From Candidatus Sungbacteria bacterium RIFCSPLOWO2_01_FULL_54_21 (GTDB lineage: Bacteria > Patescibacteriota > Minisyncoccia > Sungbacterales > HO2-52-23): 33,343 bases of DNA. Every line of letters begins with the position of its first letter. Positions within the stretch are counted from its first letter, which is position 1. A program made the position numbers and the translations under genes. Positions 1 through 9,230 of the stretch are shown one piece after another. The stretch spans positions 1 to 33,343 of the forward strand of contig MHQR01000014.1 of assembly GCA_001820725.1 (NCBI GenBank), in the 5' to 3' direction. The notes below the pieces were generated by a model. It made no database searches, was not told the DNA's origin, and saw only the letters and a list, made by a program, of their open reading frames with translations.

Positions 1-1524
1 CGCCTGCAACTGATGAAGCGTCTCCTCGCCCCCGACGGCTCAATTTATGTGCATCTTGACTGGCATGTCGGGCATTATGTAAAAGTGATGATGGATGAAG
101 TGTTTGGAAAAGAGAATTTTGTGAATGAAATTGTGTGGGAGTACCAAGGAGCGTGGTCTGAAACTGATAGATATTTTCCAAGACGCCACAACGCTATTTA
201 TTTATACGCGAGGAATCAGGAAAGGTATTTTTTTGATAGAACACACGAGGACGATATTCATGCCGGAACAAATTTTAACCGATGGTATGAATTTGTAGAA
301 AACAACAGAATTTATGCTCGACATGCTCCTTATCATGACGCAAGATTCAAAACCTATGTCGATAATTTCAAAAAGGAACATGGAAGAGAGGCACAGGGCG
401 ACGATATCATCATAGATTTCAGAGGGTCTGTGGTTGGGAGTGTTTGGTATATCAAGGTTGTTGATCCTAAAAGCCCAGAAAATGTTGGTTTTGGGACACA
501 AAAGCCATTACAGTTACTTGAGAGAATTATTGAATCATCGTGTCCAAAAGACGGATTAGTCGCAGACTTTTTTGGTGGCTCAAGTACATCACTCGTTGCA
601 GCAGAAAAATTAAATCGCCGTTGGCTTGGCTGCGAGCTCGGGAAAGTAGGAATACAAGTAACGCGCGGGCGGCTGGTGGAGCAAAAATCAAAGCCGTTTT
701 TGATTGAAAACATCGGCAATTATCAGCGCGAGATGATTTATCTGGGCGGGGCGCGGATTTACGAGATGCAGAAAATCATTTTGAAACTTTACGGCGCGGA
801 GCCGATGGCCAACCGCAAAGACTTGGGCGTGCGGAAAAATGAAGACGGGGTGTTGGAACTGGTCTATTGCGGTTATCCAGACAGAGCAGTCGCGGCGCAT
901 AAGGTGGAGGATTTGGCGACAGAAGCGCAGATGCTTGACGGTGCGGGGTATAAACGACTCGTGATTTTGGCGTGGGATTATGAATACAACTATGACGAGC
1001 TTTTACAGACGCGGATAAAAGCCGCGGGCAAAGATATAAAAACGGAAATTGTGAGTCGGCAGATTCCGCCGGACATCTATGAGCACTTGAGACAGGCAAA
1101 ATCAGCATCTGATGAGGATATTGAGCGACTCTCGGACAAAGTGAAGTTTTTGGAAAAGCCGTATTTGAAACTGAAAAAGCCGGAGGTGAAAGGAAGCTCG
1201 GTTACCATCGGCATTGAAAAATATGTGCTCTACGATTTTCCGCTCGGGAGCGGCAAGAAAGCGGACGAAGACCGCGAGGCATTACTGCATCTCGTCAAGG
1301 ATAATTTTGCTATTTTGATTGACTATTGGGCGGTGGATTGGGATTACGACGGGCTGACATTCAAAAGCCAGTGGCAGGATTTGCGCGGCTTGGGGCGGAA
1401 GACAAAAGTGGTAACGATGGAGAAAGAACATTCGTATGAAAAATCAGGAAAGCACACGATTGCCGTGCGCGTGGTTGATATTTTCGGCAACGACGCGACC
1501 GCGACGATGGAGATAAAAGTATGA
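1..1524 (+). CDS. Type III restriction-modification DNA methyltransferase (Mod), 5'-truncated by window edge
   Basis: Frame is open to base 1 (RLQLMKRLLAPDGSIYVHLDWHVGHYVK); motifs GTQKPLQLLERIIESSCPKDGLVADFFGGSSTSLVAAEKLNRRWLGCE; adjacent res gene. Confidence 0.88.
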   Translation, partial: RLQLMKRLLAPDGSIYVHLDWHVGHYVKVMMDEVFGKENFVNEIVWEYQGAWSETDRYFPRRHNAIYLYARNQERYFFDRTHEDDIHAGTNFNRWYEFVENNRIYARHAPYHDARFKTYVDNFKKEHGREAQGDDIIIDFRGSVVGSVWYIKVVDPKSPENVGFGTQKPLQLLERIIESSCPKDGLVADFFGGSSTSLVAAEKLNRRWLGCELGKVGIQVTRGRLVEQKSKPFLIENIGNYQREMIYLGGARIYEMQKIILKLYGAEPMANRKDLGVRKNEDGVLELVYCGYPDRAVAAHKVEDLATEAQMLDGAGYKRLVILAWDYEYNYDELLQTRIKAAGKDIKTEIVSRQIPPDIYEHLRQAKSASDEDIERLSDKVKFLEKPYLKLKKPEVKGSSVTIGIEKYVLYDFPLGSGKKADEDREALLHLVKDNFAILIDYWAVDWDYDGLTFKSQWQDLRGLGRKTKVVTMEKEHSYEKSGKHTIAVRVVDIFGNDATATMEIKV

Positions 1525-2984
1525 CAAAACCAGAATTAATAAAAAACATTCTCAATATTCCTTCCGAGTCTCGCACTTTGGAGTTTAAACGACTGGGAAG
1601 TAGGAACGAGAGCATAGATAGAGTGCTACAGTCCATTGTTGCAATGGCAAATACCGATGGGGGAACTTTGATTTTAGGAGTCGAAGATCCTCAAAAAACT
1701 ACTCTCAAAGGGCTTGATCGAATTTTTGGCATAGAAGAAAACCTAGTGTTTTATGATGAACTTGGAAAAGCCGTTAGGAAGATTTCACCCCCCATTTCAA
1801 GCATTTGGCCACCGGATATTGTTGAGGTTCCAAATAAGAATGTAAGGATTGGGCTTCTGGCTGTACCAAAAGTTAGTGATGGTTTCAGATCAATCGAGGG
1901 TCATGTGTATGTGCGTTTGGAACAAGGTAATAAGAGATTACTTCCCCAAGAGGTCGTCCATTTCGCCTATGTAAAAGGTTTCGAGCGCGCCGACAGAGAA
2001 TTGGTTGCTGTTGACTTTTCGCTTCTCAAAACAAATTTTTATGATGTTTGGCGTAAGAAGCGAGGAATTGCTGATGATCCTATCGCTAATGTTTTAGAAA
2101 AGACAGGACTGGCTCGAAAGGGTAAAGGAGGACAGATTTTGCCTACAAGGGCAGCGGTTCTTTTATTTGCGGAATTTCCTAATGATCTTTTGGATACTAA
2201 ATGCGCCGTTCGTATTTTTCAATATGAAGGCAATCTAGAGACCATCAAAGAAACACTGAATTTAATTGGAACGCCAAAAAATATAGTCGGGCCAGTGATC
2301 AAACAAATTACGGATGCACATGAGTATGTGTTGACTTTGCTTAGAACTGGTATCCGAGTACCATCAGGTTTTGTGACGACCTACCAGATCCCAGAGAGAG
2401 CAATCAAAGAAGCCATTACGAACACAGTTATACATCGCGATTATTACACCAAGCGCGATATTGAAGTTAGAATTTTTGAAGATCGCGTTGAGATTGAAAG
2501 CCCGGGCCTTCTTCCTCTTAATATCACTCCATCAAACATTGGAGTTGAAAGGGCGCACGGATACAGGAACGATCTGTTGGTAAAACATCTCCGTGAATTT
2601 CCGGATCCGCCAAATCTTGACCAAAATGAAGGGGTAAAAGCAATGCGCCAAACAATGATGATCGCCAATCTTTACCCTCCAGTTTTTTGGACATACCCTC
2701 GCTTACAGGATGCTGTTAGAGTGATATTTTTCAATGCGAAAGCCCCAAGTGAATGGGACAAAGTTTCCGATTTTTTGATCCGGAATAAATACATAAACAA
2801 TACTGAAGCCCGCGGGATTCTTCATGTGGAAGATACCGGAAAAGTGTCGAAACTTTTTAACCGATTGGTAAGGCAAGGATCGCTCACCAAAATCGTGCCT
2901 CGAACGGGCGCAAAGCGCAATGTGCGGTATAGGTTACCAACTGCCGATGAAAAAACTTTATTTACCCCTGACAAAAGTAAATAA
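1521..2984 (+). CDS. AlbA_2 (Schlafen-like) domain ATP-binding protein / putative transcriptional regulator
   Basis: N-terminal ESRTLEFKR...IVAMANTDGGTLILGVED (AlbA_2); AIKEAITNTVIHRDYY...IRIFEDRVEIESPG (HATPase_c_4-like). ATGA overlap with mod. Confidence 0.8.
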   Translation: MTKPELIKNILNIPSESRTLEFKRLGSRNESIDRVLQSIVAMANTDGGTLILGVEDPQKTTLKGLDRIFGIEENLVFYDELGKAVRKISPPISSIWPPDIVEVPNKNVRIGLLAVPKVSDGFRSIEGHVYVRLEQGNKRLLPQEVVHFAYVKGFERADRELVAVDFSLLKTNFYDVWRKKRGIADDPIANVLEKTGLARKGKGGQILPTRAAVLLFAEFPNDLLDTKCAVRIFQYEGNLETIKETLNLIGTPKNIVGPVIKQITDAHEYVLTLLRTGIRVPSGFVTTYQIPERAIKEAITNTVIHRDYYTKRDIEVRIFEDRVEIESPGLLPLNITPSNIGVERAHGYRNDLLVKHLREFPDPPNLDQNEGVKAMRQTMMIANLYPPVFWTYPRLQDAVRVIFFNAKAPSEWDKVSDFLIRNKYINNTEARGILHVEDTGKVSKLFNRLVRQGSLTKIVPRTGAKRNVRYRLPTADEKTLFTPDKSK

Positions 2985-3128
2985 CCACAAAATGGCGTTT
3001 TATGGGCATTTTGAAGGAGTTCATTTGCAAGGGGGGTTGAAAAGGGACATTCCGGAAGTCTCCTTTCCTCTTAAATACGGCACTTTCCGGCATACTCCAT
3101 TTGCAATAGGCCAATAAATCAAAATACC

Positions 3129-5972
3129 ATGGCAAAGAAAATCCAAAACAATCTGCTCAACGAACTGCCGCTTGCCATAGCGCTGGAGGGCGAGGTAAAG
3201 GCGTGGGCGGATCAGGGCTGGCAGGGCGTAACGCAGACAACCTACGAACTTTTGGCGTATTGGTTTAATCGCGGTGAGGAAACAGACGAGAGATTCCATA
3301 ACTGCCAGCGCTGCGCGGTGGAGACGATTATTTACTGCCACGAAGTTTTGGGGATTGAAACATTGAAGCAAGTGTTTGAAAGATTCGCGCCGGAAGCGCT
3401 GGCAGCAAGCGCGGCTCTTTCGGAAGAAGTGGAAAATTTACCGTTTGCGAAATACTGCCTTAAGATGGCAACCGGCACCGGGAAGACTTGGGTACTTGCC
3501 GCACTTTTAGTTTGGCAGTATTTCAACGCCTTAAACAATGAACAGTCGGGCAAATACTCCACGCACTTTTTACTCGTCGCACCCGGACATGAGGTATTGA
3601 ATCGTCTGCTGGATATGTTTTTGGGAAAGCACGACTCCAAAACCGGCAACCGCGACAAATCCAAATCGGATTTTCTGCGTCCGCTTTTTATGCCGGAGGG
3701 CGAGCGATTTCGCAGTCGCTTCCACTTGCAAGTCCTGGAGCCGGCGGACATCCGGCCCAACCTTACGCCCCCGGACGAGCCGTTCGTGTATATCACCAAC
3801 TGGCAGCAGTTTCGGCTGAACGAATCAAGCAACTTGTGGGATCAACTAACCGGCGCCGATGCGGAGGAACAGCCGCGTGGAGAAATCATTGCCGATTTTC
3901 TCTCCGAGCATCCGGATTTGATTATTTTCAACGACGAGGCGCACCATGTCCACGGCGCCAAAACCGCCAAAGGCGAGGAATTGGTCTGGCGGAAATTCTT
4001 GATTGCTCTGTATAACCGAATGGCGGAAAAGCACCGCGGCGAGAAAGGCGTATTTTTGCAAATTGATTTTTCCGCTACGCCGTTTTATGGAAGCGCCGAG
4101 AAAAAAGAGTATTTTCCGCATATCGTCTACGATTTTGATTTGGTGTCAGCGATGCGGACGATGCTTGTCAAGCAGATATTTTTGGAAGAGCGGCAAGCAA
4201 TGTCGGGCGAGAAAATGGATGACCTTGATGTGCGCGCCGAACGAGCCGAAGCCGACGAGGAACACCGCAGGGGGCAGGTTATTGGTGTTTCCGTGAGCCA
4301 AAAACTGCTTTTGGACATCGGCAGAAAAAAGATGGAGCAGATAGCCGCGGAATTTCGCGAAAAAGGACTGGATAAGAAACCTGTGCTTTTCGTGCTTGCG
4401 GAAAATACCGAAGTGGCGGATTTAGTTGCCGAGCATGTGGCGAATTTGACCGATGAACGGGGCAGAAATTATCGCAATCAGATTCTCGTAATCCACTCGG
4501 ACAAAAAAGGCGAGATGAGCGACAAGGATTGGGAAAAGTACCGCCAGCAGTTAGAAACATTGGACGAGTCGGAGGAAGTAAATCCGATTCGCGTGGTGGT
4601 AAGCGTTTTGATGTTGCGTGAGGGCTTTGACACGCAAAATGTGGCAGTGGTTGTGGTGTTGCGGAGCGCGAAGGCCGATCTACTTTTAGAGCAGATAGTC
4701 GGGCGCGGAGTGCGGCTGATGTTTCCGGAATATAAATATCCTGAACTTGCCGATTTGAAACGCGAAGCGCGGGAAGATGTGATGCGTAAACGCGCGCCGA
4801 AAAATTCTCTGGACTTTCTTTTTGTCGTTGAACACCCGAAGTTTCGGAGTTTTTACGAGGAACTACAAAAGCAGGGATATACTATCGGCATTGGCGACTC
4901 TTCCGGCACGGATGCGACCGGCGACCTGGTCCTGTCGGAAGCCACGCCAGGGAGAATCAAAAACTACGATCTTTTTTGGCCGATACAAGTATACGAACAA
5001 TCGGCGAAGTTTGATTTTTCCGCCATAGATATTGCGGGGCTTCCGAAGTACTCCATTCCATTTGAGATGCTCAAAAAACAACTTTCCCAAATCGCTATCA
5101 CGGAAACACACGCCGAAACAGGCGGAAAAATAAAAACATGGAAGCTGGACAATCAGTATTTTGATTACGCCCATTTCTTGCGACAAGCGACGATGGCGGT
5201 GGCTTCCGAGAAGGGCGCGCACATTCTCACCGGCAAAATGGCCGATATCACGGGAATTATTGACGAGTATGTCAGCAACTACTTATTTGGCGGCGAGATT
5301 GATTTTCAGAAGGCGGAAAATTATACGGTGCTCAACTACGCGCCGCTCTTTGATTTTATCGTCGGAAGCGTCAAGCGGGCGCTGTTTGACGGCTTGGGCG
5401 CGATTCAATACGAAGTGAAGGCCGGAAAGATCGGCACATTGAGCGATGTAAAAAAGATTTATGTGCGCGAGTCGCTTTCCGTGCCGGTGGAGCGGTGCAT
5501 CTATCCGCTTTCCGCGTATTCGCGCCGTGGAGAAGGATTTGAGAAAAAGTTTATGGAGGAAACTTTGGACAAGTCCGGCGAGGTGGAAGCGTTTGGCAAA
5601 ATCCAGCCCAAGAAACACCCGCTCAATATTTCTTATCGGGACAAGGATGGAATCAAGCGCGACTATTTTCCCGACTTTATCATCAAGACGAAAGATAAAA
5701 TGTATATCGTGGAAACGAAGGCAGAGGACGAGATGCAAAAAGCGGAGGGCAACGAAAAGAACCTGATTGTTTTGAAGGCGCGCGCGGCGGTGAGCTGGTG
5801 CAAAACGGCAAGCCAAGTGTCGCTGGCGAACCAGCCGCAGCAATGGGAGTATCTCATGCTTTCCGAAAAAACATTCAACGAAAATCGGCAATTGGGCTTT
5901 GATGCATTGATGAATTTTGCAAGATTGGAGACGACACGGTTTTTGTCGCGGGAATCAGGCAGGTTGCTCTAG
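3129..5972 (+). CDS. Type III restriction enzyme, Res subunit (helicase/nuclease)
   Basis: Walker A MATGTGKTW, DEAH-like NDEAHHVHG, REGFDTQNV...QIVGRGVR helicase motifs, C-terminal PDFIIKTKDKMYIVETKAE (PD-(D/E)xK). Confidence 0.9.
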   Translation: MAKKIQNNLLNELPLAIALEGEVKAWADQGWQGVTQTTYELLAYWFNRGEETDERFHNCQRCAVETIIYCHEVLGIETLKQVFERFAPEALAASAALSEEVENLPFAKYCLKMATGTGKTWVLAALLVWQYFNALNNEQSGKYSTHFLLVAPGHEVLNRLLDMFLGKHDSKTGNRDKSKSDFLRPLFMPEGERFRSRFHLQVLEPADIRPNLTPPDEPFVYITNWQQFRLNESSNLWDQLTGADAEEQPRGEIIADFLSEHPDLIIFNDEAHHVHGAKTAKGEELVWRKFLIALYNRMAEKHRGEKGVFLQIDFSATPFYGSAEKKEYFPHIVYDFDLVSAMRTMLVKQIFLEERQAMSGEKMDDLDVRAERAEADEEHRRGQVIGVSVSQKLLLDIGRKKMEQIAAEFREKGLDKKPVLFVLAENTEVADLVAEHVANLTDERGRNYRNQILVIHSDKKGEMSDKDWEKYRQQLETLDESEEVNPIRVVVSVLMLREGFDTQNVAVVVVLRSAKADLLLEQIVGRGVRLMFPEYKYPELADLKREAREDVMRKRAPKNSLDFLFVVEHPKFRSFYEELQKQGYTIGIGDSSGTDATGDLVLSEATPGRIKNYDLFWPIQVYEQSAKFDFSAIDIAGLPKYSIPFEMLKKQLSQIAITETHAETGGKIKTWKLDNQYFDYAHFLRQATMAVASEKGAHILTGKMADITGIIDEYVSNYLFGGEIDFQKAENYTVLNYAPLFDFIVGSVKRALFDGLGAIQYEVKAGKIGTLSDVKKIYVRESLSVPVERCIYPLSAYSRRGEGFEKKFMEETLDKSGEVEAFGKIQPKKHPLNISYRDKDGIKRDYFPDFIIKTKDKMYIVETKAEDEMQKAEGNEKNLIVLKARAAVSWCKTASQVSLANQPQQWEYLMLSEKTFNENRQLGFDALMNFARLETTRFLSRESGRLL

Positions 5973-5978
5973 AGAACT

Positions 5979-6878
5979 ATGAACTATCTTCTCTACGGGC
6001 CGGATACGTACCGGAGCCGGAAAAAATTACGGGAGATGATTGCGGGTTATGCGCCGCGCGTGCAGGCGGGGACGGTGGATGTTCTGCGCTTTGACGCGGC
6101 GGAGGATGATATGAGTGAGTTGCCCGCCGTAGTGCGCGGGGGATCGCTGTTCGGCGCGAAAAAACTCATCGTGCTGGAACGGCCGTTCACTGCGGCCACC
6201 CCGTTTGATATCACGCGCCGCGTGCTCGCGGAGACGCACGAAACAAAAGATAGCTTCGTGATCGTTTGGGACGCTCTACTGGATGTGGAAGGGAAGAAAC
6301 GGCTGAAGGAAGTGGAAAAGTATTTTAATAAGCGCGTGGAATTCACGCCGCTCGCGGGCGTACGCCTGCATCAATGGATAAAAAAAGAGGCTGCGGCGCG
6401 CGGCGTGGCGCTCTCTGCGGCAGATCGTGCGGCGCTCACGGCGAGAGACGGGGGCGATACATGGGGCATCGTCCAGGACATTGAGAAAAAAGCGCTCATG
6501 GCGGATAGCGGGGTGGCGGCGCCGTCCGCACCACCCTCTGTCTTTGATCTTGGCGATACTTTTTTTTATTCTCCCGTCGCCGCGCGGCGCATCCTGTTGT
6601 CCCTCATCCGTGCGGGAGAAGACGAAAAAAATATTTTCTGGTATCTTGCGGGGCACACGCGCACACTTCTTACGGTAAAATCATATCTTGAGCGCGGCAT
6701 ATCCGTACCCGCGAGCGCCCACATCCATCCCTTTGTGGTAAAAAAAGCGTCCCGAGTAGTCGGGATGCTTTCCGTGGGTGATATGACGCGCATGCTCGGG
6801 CGTTTTTTTGAAGAAGATTGGCGGATAAAGACGGGCGTGTCATCGGCGCAAGAGTCGCTCCTGCGCCTGCTCGGATAA
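5979..6878 (+). CDS. holA: DNA polymerase III subunit delta
   Basis: MNYLLYGPDTYRSRKKLREM..., length and C-terminal FFEEDWRIKTG pattern typical of HolA. Confidence 0.8.
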   Translation: MNYLLYGPDTYRSRKKLREMIAGYAPRVQAGTVDVLRFDAAEDDMSELPAVVRGGSLFGAKKLIVLERPFTAATPFDITRRVLAETHETKDSFVIVWDALLDVEGKKRLKEVEKYFNKRVEFTPLAGVRLHQWIKKEAAARGVALSAADRAALTARDGGDTWGIVQDIEKKALMADSGVAAPSAPPSVFDLGDTFFYSPVAARRILLSLIRAGEDEKNIFWYLAGHTRTLLTVKSYLERGISVPASAHIHPFVVKKASRVVGMLSVGDMTRMLGRFFEEDWRIKTGVSSAQESLLRLLG

Positions 6879-6880
6879 TC

Positions 6881-7150
6881 CTATTTATTCACTGACTTTC
6901 CGATAAATTTCGTCAGACGCGACTTGAGGCGGCCTGCCTTATTTTTCTTGATCGCGTGCGTCTTGGCGGCCTTGTCGAGCGCCTGATATGCGAGCACGAG
7001 CGCTTTTTTCGCGTCCTCGATCTTGCCATCGGATACGAATTTCCGCACGACCCGTACCGCATCCTTGTAGGCGTCTTTTTTGATGGTGTTGCGGATTTTG
7101 CGCCGCACGGACTGGCGGAGCGCTTTTTTTGCTGAAGTGGTGATCGGCAT
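6881..7150 (-). CDS. rpsT: 30S ribosomal protein S20
   Basis: MPITTSAKKALRQSVRRKIRNTIKKDAY...; internal Met of the listed ORF is the natural start. Confidence 0.9.
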   Translation of the reverse strand: MPITTSAKKALRQSVRRKIRNTIKKDAYKDAVRVVRKFVSDGKIEDAKKALVLAYQALDKAAKTHAIKKNKAGRLKSRLTKFIGKSVNK

Positions 7151-7191
7151 AGTGCTATGGAATGTACTGCGGAAGCCCCAAAAAGTCAAAT

Positions 7192-7221
7192 AAAAAAAAG
7201 AGCCGATGTTGCCATCGACTC
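7192..7221 (-). terminator. Intrinsic terminator downstream of pyrB
   Basis: Minus strand GAGTCGATG-GCAA-CATCGGCTC hairpin followed by TTTTTTTT. Confidence 0.85.
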
Positions 7222-7255
7222 GGTCGGGGGTTTGCGATTGCGGTGAAGCGGCGAG

Positions 7256-8224
7256 TCACGCCGCTTCTGCCAAACTTTCCGCGTGTGAATTGCCGCCGAG
7301 CGCGAGTTCAAGCAGTGCCATACGGATGGGGACGCTGTACTCGGTCTGCCGAAAGTAGTGCGCACGCGGGTCGCTATCGACTTCGTGATGTATCTCTTCA
7401 TTCCGGGGCAAGGGGTGCATGAGTATTGCATCCGGCTGCATGCGTTCCATCATCTTTGCGTCAATACAGTAGCGCCGCTCAATGTCTTCATATACCACTC
7501 TGCCATCCGCTTTTTCGTGCTGAGAGCGCGTCCAATAGATGACCTTTGATTCTGCGATCACTTCTTCAAGTACTTCGTGCTCGGTAAACGTGACGTGGTA
7601 CTTGTCGAGATACTCAAGCACGTCGCTTTTCATCCGCAGTTCGGGGGGCGAGACAAACATGATCTTCACGTCTTTGAATTTGGCAAGGAGGTACGCAAGA
7701 GAGCGGGCCGTCCTGCCGTTTGCAAGGTCTCCGCCGATGATGATGCTGAGGCCGTCAATAGCCCCGAACTTCTGATGGATGGTGCCTACGTCTAGTACTG
7801 CTTGTGTCGGGTGCTGGCCTTTACCGTCGCCTGCGTTGATGATGGGCACTCGGCTAACCGTTGCGGCGCGCTCGGCTGCGCCCTCTTCAGGGCGACGAAG
7901 AACAATCACATCGGGCCCCATAGTATTGAGGACTTTAATGTGGTCTTCTAAGCTCTCTCCGCGATTCCGATATTCGGAGGAGATTCTCCCGCCTCCTTGG
8001 AGCGGTGGCACGTCCATGCCCAATCGCAATCCTGCTACGCAAAATGACGCATGTGTCCTTACCGATTCCGTTTCGAAACTATTGAACAGCATTTTTTCGG
8101 AAAAGAGTTGGCGCATGCGATAGCGGCCGGAACTGCTTCTCCATAGCACCTCGAACTCATTGGCGCGACGAACCACTGCCTCCAATAACGGGCGGCTGAA
8201 CTGTTGCGATTTCAAAATGTGCAT
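7256..8224 (-). CDS. pyrB: Aspartate carbamoyltransferase catalytic subunit (variant active-site loop)
   Basis: NAGDGKGQHPTQAVLD, GDLANGRTARSL, HPLPRNEEIHHEVD, TRSQHEK; the carbamoyl-phosphate loop reads ESVRTH rather than PSTRTR. Confidence 0.85.
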   Translation of the reverse strand: MHILKSQQFSRPLLEAVVRRANEFEVLWRSSSGRYRMRQLFSEKMLFNSFETESVRTHASFCVAGLRLGMDVPPLQGGGRISSEYRNRGESLEDHIKVLNTMGPDVIVLRRPEEGAAERAATVSRVPIINAGDGKGQHPTQAVLDVGTIHQKFGAIDGLSIIIGGDLANGRTARSLAYLLAKFKDVKIMFVSPPELRMKSDVLEYLDKYHVTFTEHEVLEEVIAESKVIYWTRSQHEKADGRVVYEDIERRYCIDAKMMERMQPDAILMHPLPRNEEIHHEVDSDPRAHYFRQTEYSVPIRMALLELALGGNSHAESLAEAA

Positions 8225-8293
8225 GATGGGTCCCTCCCGTGTGTACCCCTTGGGTCTTAAGAACGTGTTTTGAAATACCTTATCACGCCGCCG

Positions 8294-8380
8294 CTAGTCC
8301 GGCAATACGCGGTATTGTTTTATCCGGTCGCGCAGGCGCGCGGCCAGCTCAAAGTCCATGTGTTTCGCGGCTTTTTTCAT
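8294..8380 (-). pseudogene. Duplicated 3' fragment of uvrB encoding a 28-aa UVR-motif peptide
   Basis: MKKAAKHMDFELAARLRDRIKQYRVLPD*; nearly all of it lies in the 79-bp segment identical to the real uvrB C-terminus. Confidence 0.75.
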
Positions 8381-8394
8381 TTCGCGCTCAAGCG
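8316..8394. repeat. 79-bp perfect direct repeat, copy 1 (uvrB 3' end)
   Basis: Identical to 9274-9352 base for base. Confidence 0.97.
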
Positions 8395-8676
8395 CTACCG
8401 CCGCAGAAGGTTTTTATATGCTTTGTCGCGGCGATCAATATCGTAAAGCGTGAGTTCTCTTTTACTGCTATCCACCCAAAAGAAAATCCGCCAGTCCCCG
8501 GCCCGCATCTTATGTAGGCCGCGCAGATCAGGCGGCAAATTTGTCATGGGCGAGCCGATGATTTCGGGATGCGCCGCACGGTATTCTATTTTCTCGGCGA
8601 TGCGACGTTGGTCATTGCGAGGCAATCTGGCGAATACTTTCTCAAAAGATACAAGTGGCCGGATACTATAGGCCAT
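8395..8676 (-). CDS. RelE/ParE-superfamily toxin
   Basis: SFEKVFARLPRNDQRRIAEKIEY...LRGLHKMRAGDWRIFFWVDSSKRELTLYDIDRRDKAYK: RelE-like core and C-terminus. Confidence 0.8.
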   Translation of the reverse strand: MAYSIRPLVSFEKVFARLPRNDQRRIAEKIEYRAAHPEIIGSPMTNLPPDLRGLHKMRAGDWRIFFWVDSSKRELTLYDIDRRDKAYKNLLRR

Positions 8677-8872
8677 ACCTTGTTTTCAGCAATTTCCACT
8701 GCCCAGTATCGCCGTGGAGGTGTTCGGCGCGCAGACGACGTATCTTTCTTATGAATGCGGGTTTTGAGACAAGGAGCGCATTCTCCAAAGCATCTTCGGC
8801 CGCAATAAACTGGCGTCCAGCTGCCAAGATATCTTGAAGCGCTTTTTTAGGTATCTGAATTGTGGTTGACAT
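8666..8872 (-). CDS. Putative antitoxin partner of the RelE-like toxin
   Basis: 68-aa ORF overlapping the toxin start by 11 bp; MSTTIQIPKKALQDILAAGRQFIAAEDALENAL; promoter immediately upstream. Confidence 0.65.
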   Translation of the reverse strand: MSTTIQIPKKALQDILAAGRQFIAAEDALENALLVSKPAFIRKIRRLRAEHLHGDTGQWKLLKTRYGL

Positions 8873-8878
8873 AGTTCA

Positions 8879-8907
8879 AAGATAGAAGAAAATTGTCGCG
8901 TTGTCAA
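8879..8907 (-). promoter_or_regulatory. Sigma70-type promoter for the TA operon
   Basis: Minus strand TTGACA-N17-TATCTT, 6 nt before the antitoxin ATG. Confidence 0.75.
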
Positions 8908-9061
8908 TAATATGGGCATACTTGCATACGAAAAGAAAAATACCAGCAGGTCCGTATTAAATGATGGTACAAAACATATCCGCTCCTTTTCAAAGAACAA
9001 GTATCCTCAAGGAACATTGGCCATCGGGGGCTGTCCTCGGTGCCTCAATATCCCTGAAAAT

Positions 9062-9096
9062 AAATAAACCCCTCGCTTGTGGCGAGGGGTTTATTT
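9062..9096. terminator. Bidirectional intrinsic terminator
   Basis: 15-bp perfect stem AAATAAACCCCTCGC-TTGTG-GCGAGGGGTTTATTT. Confidence 0.85.
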
Positions 9097-9230
9097 GATA
9101 GCAGAATTCGTGGTTATCTATGCCTACATATCAAATATGCGCCTTCGCCAGAAGGGTTCATCATCATAGCCATCATCATGTTTCTCTGGGCTCGTATATC
9201 CATAGGTTATCTCATGATAGCGGGGGCGGA

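Noticed and set aside
1330-1524. PKD-like tail on the methyltransferase as a novel fusion
   Set aside because: The VRVVDIFGNDATATMEIKV-type tail is, as far as I recall, common in type III Mod proteins.
2920-3117. 65-aa plus ORF between the AlbA_2 gene and res
   Set aside because: Starts inside the upstream CDS in another frame; no SD or motif.
9157-9183. CATCAT-rich repeat downstream of uvrB
   Set aside because: Short and imperfect; no regular array.
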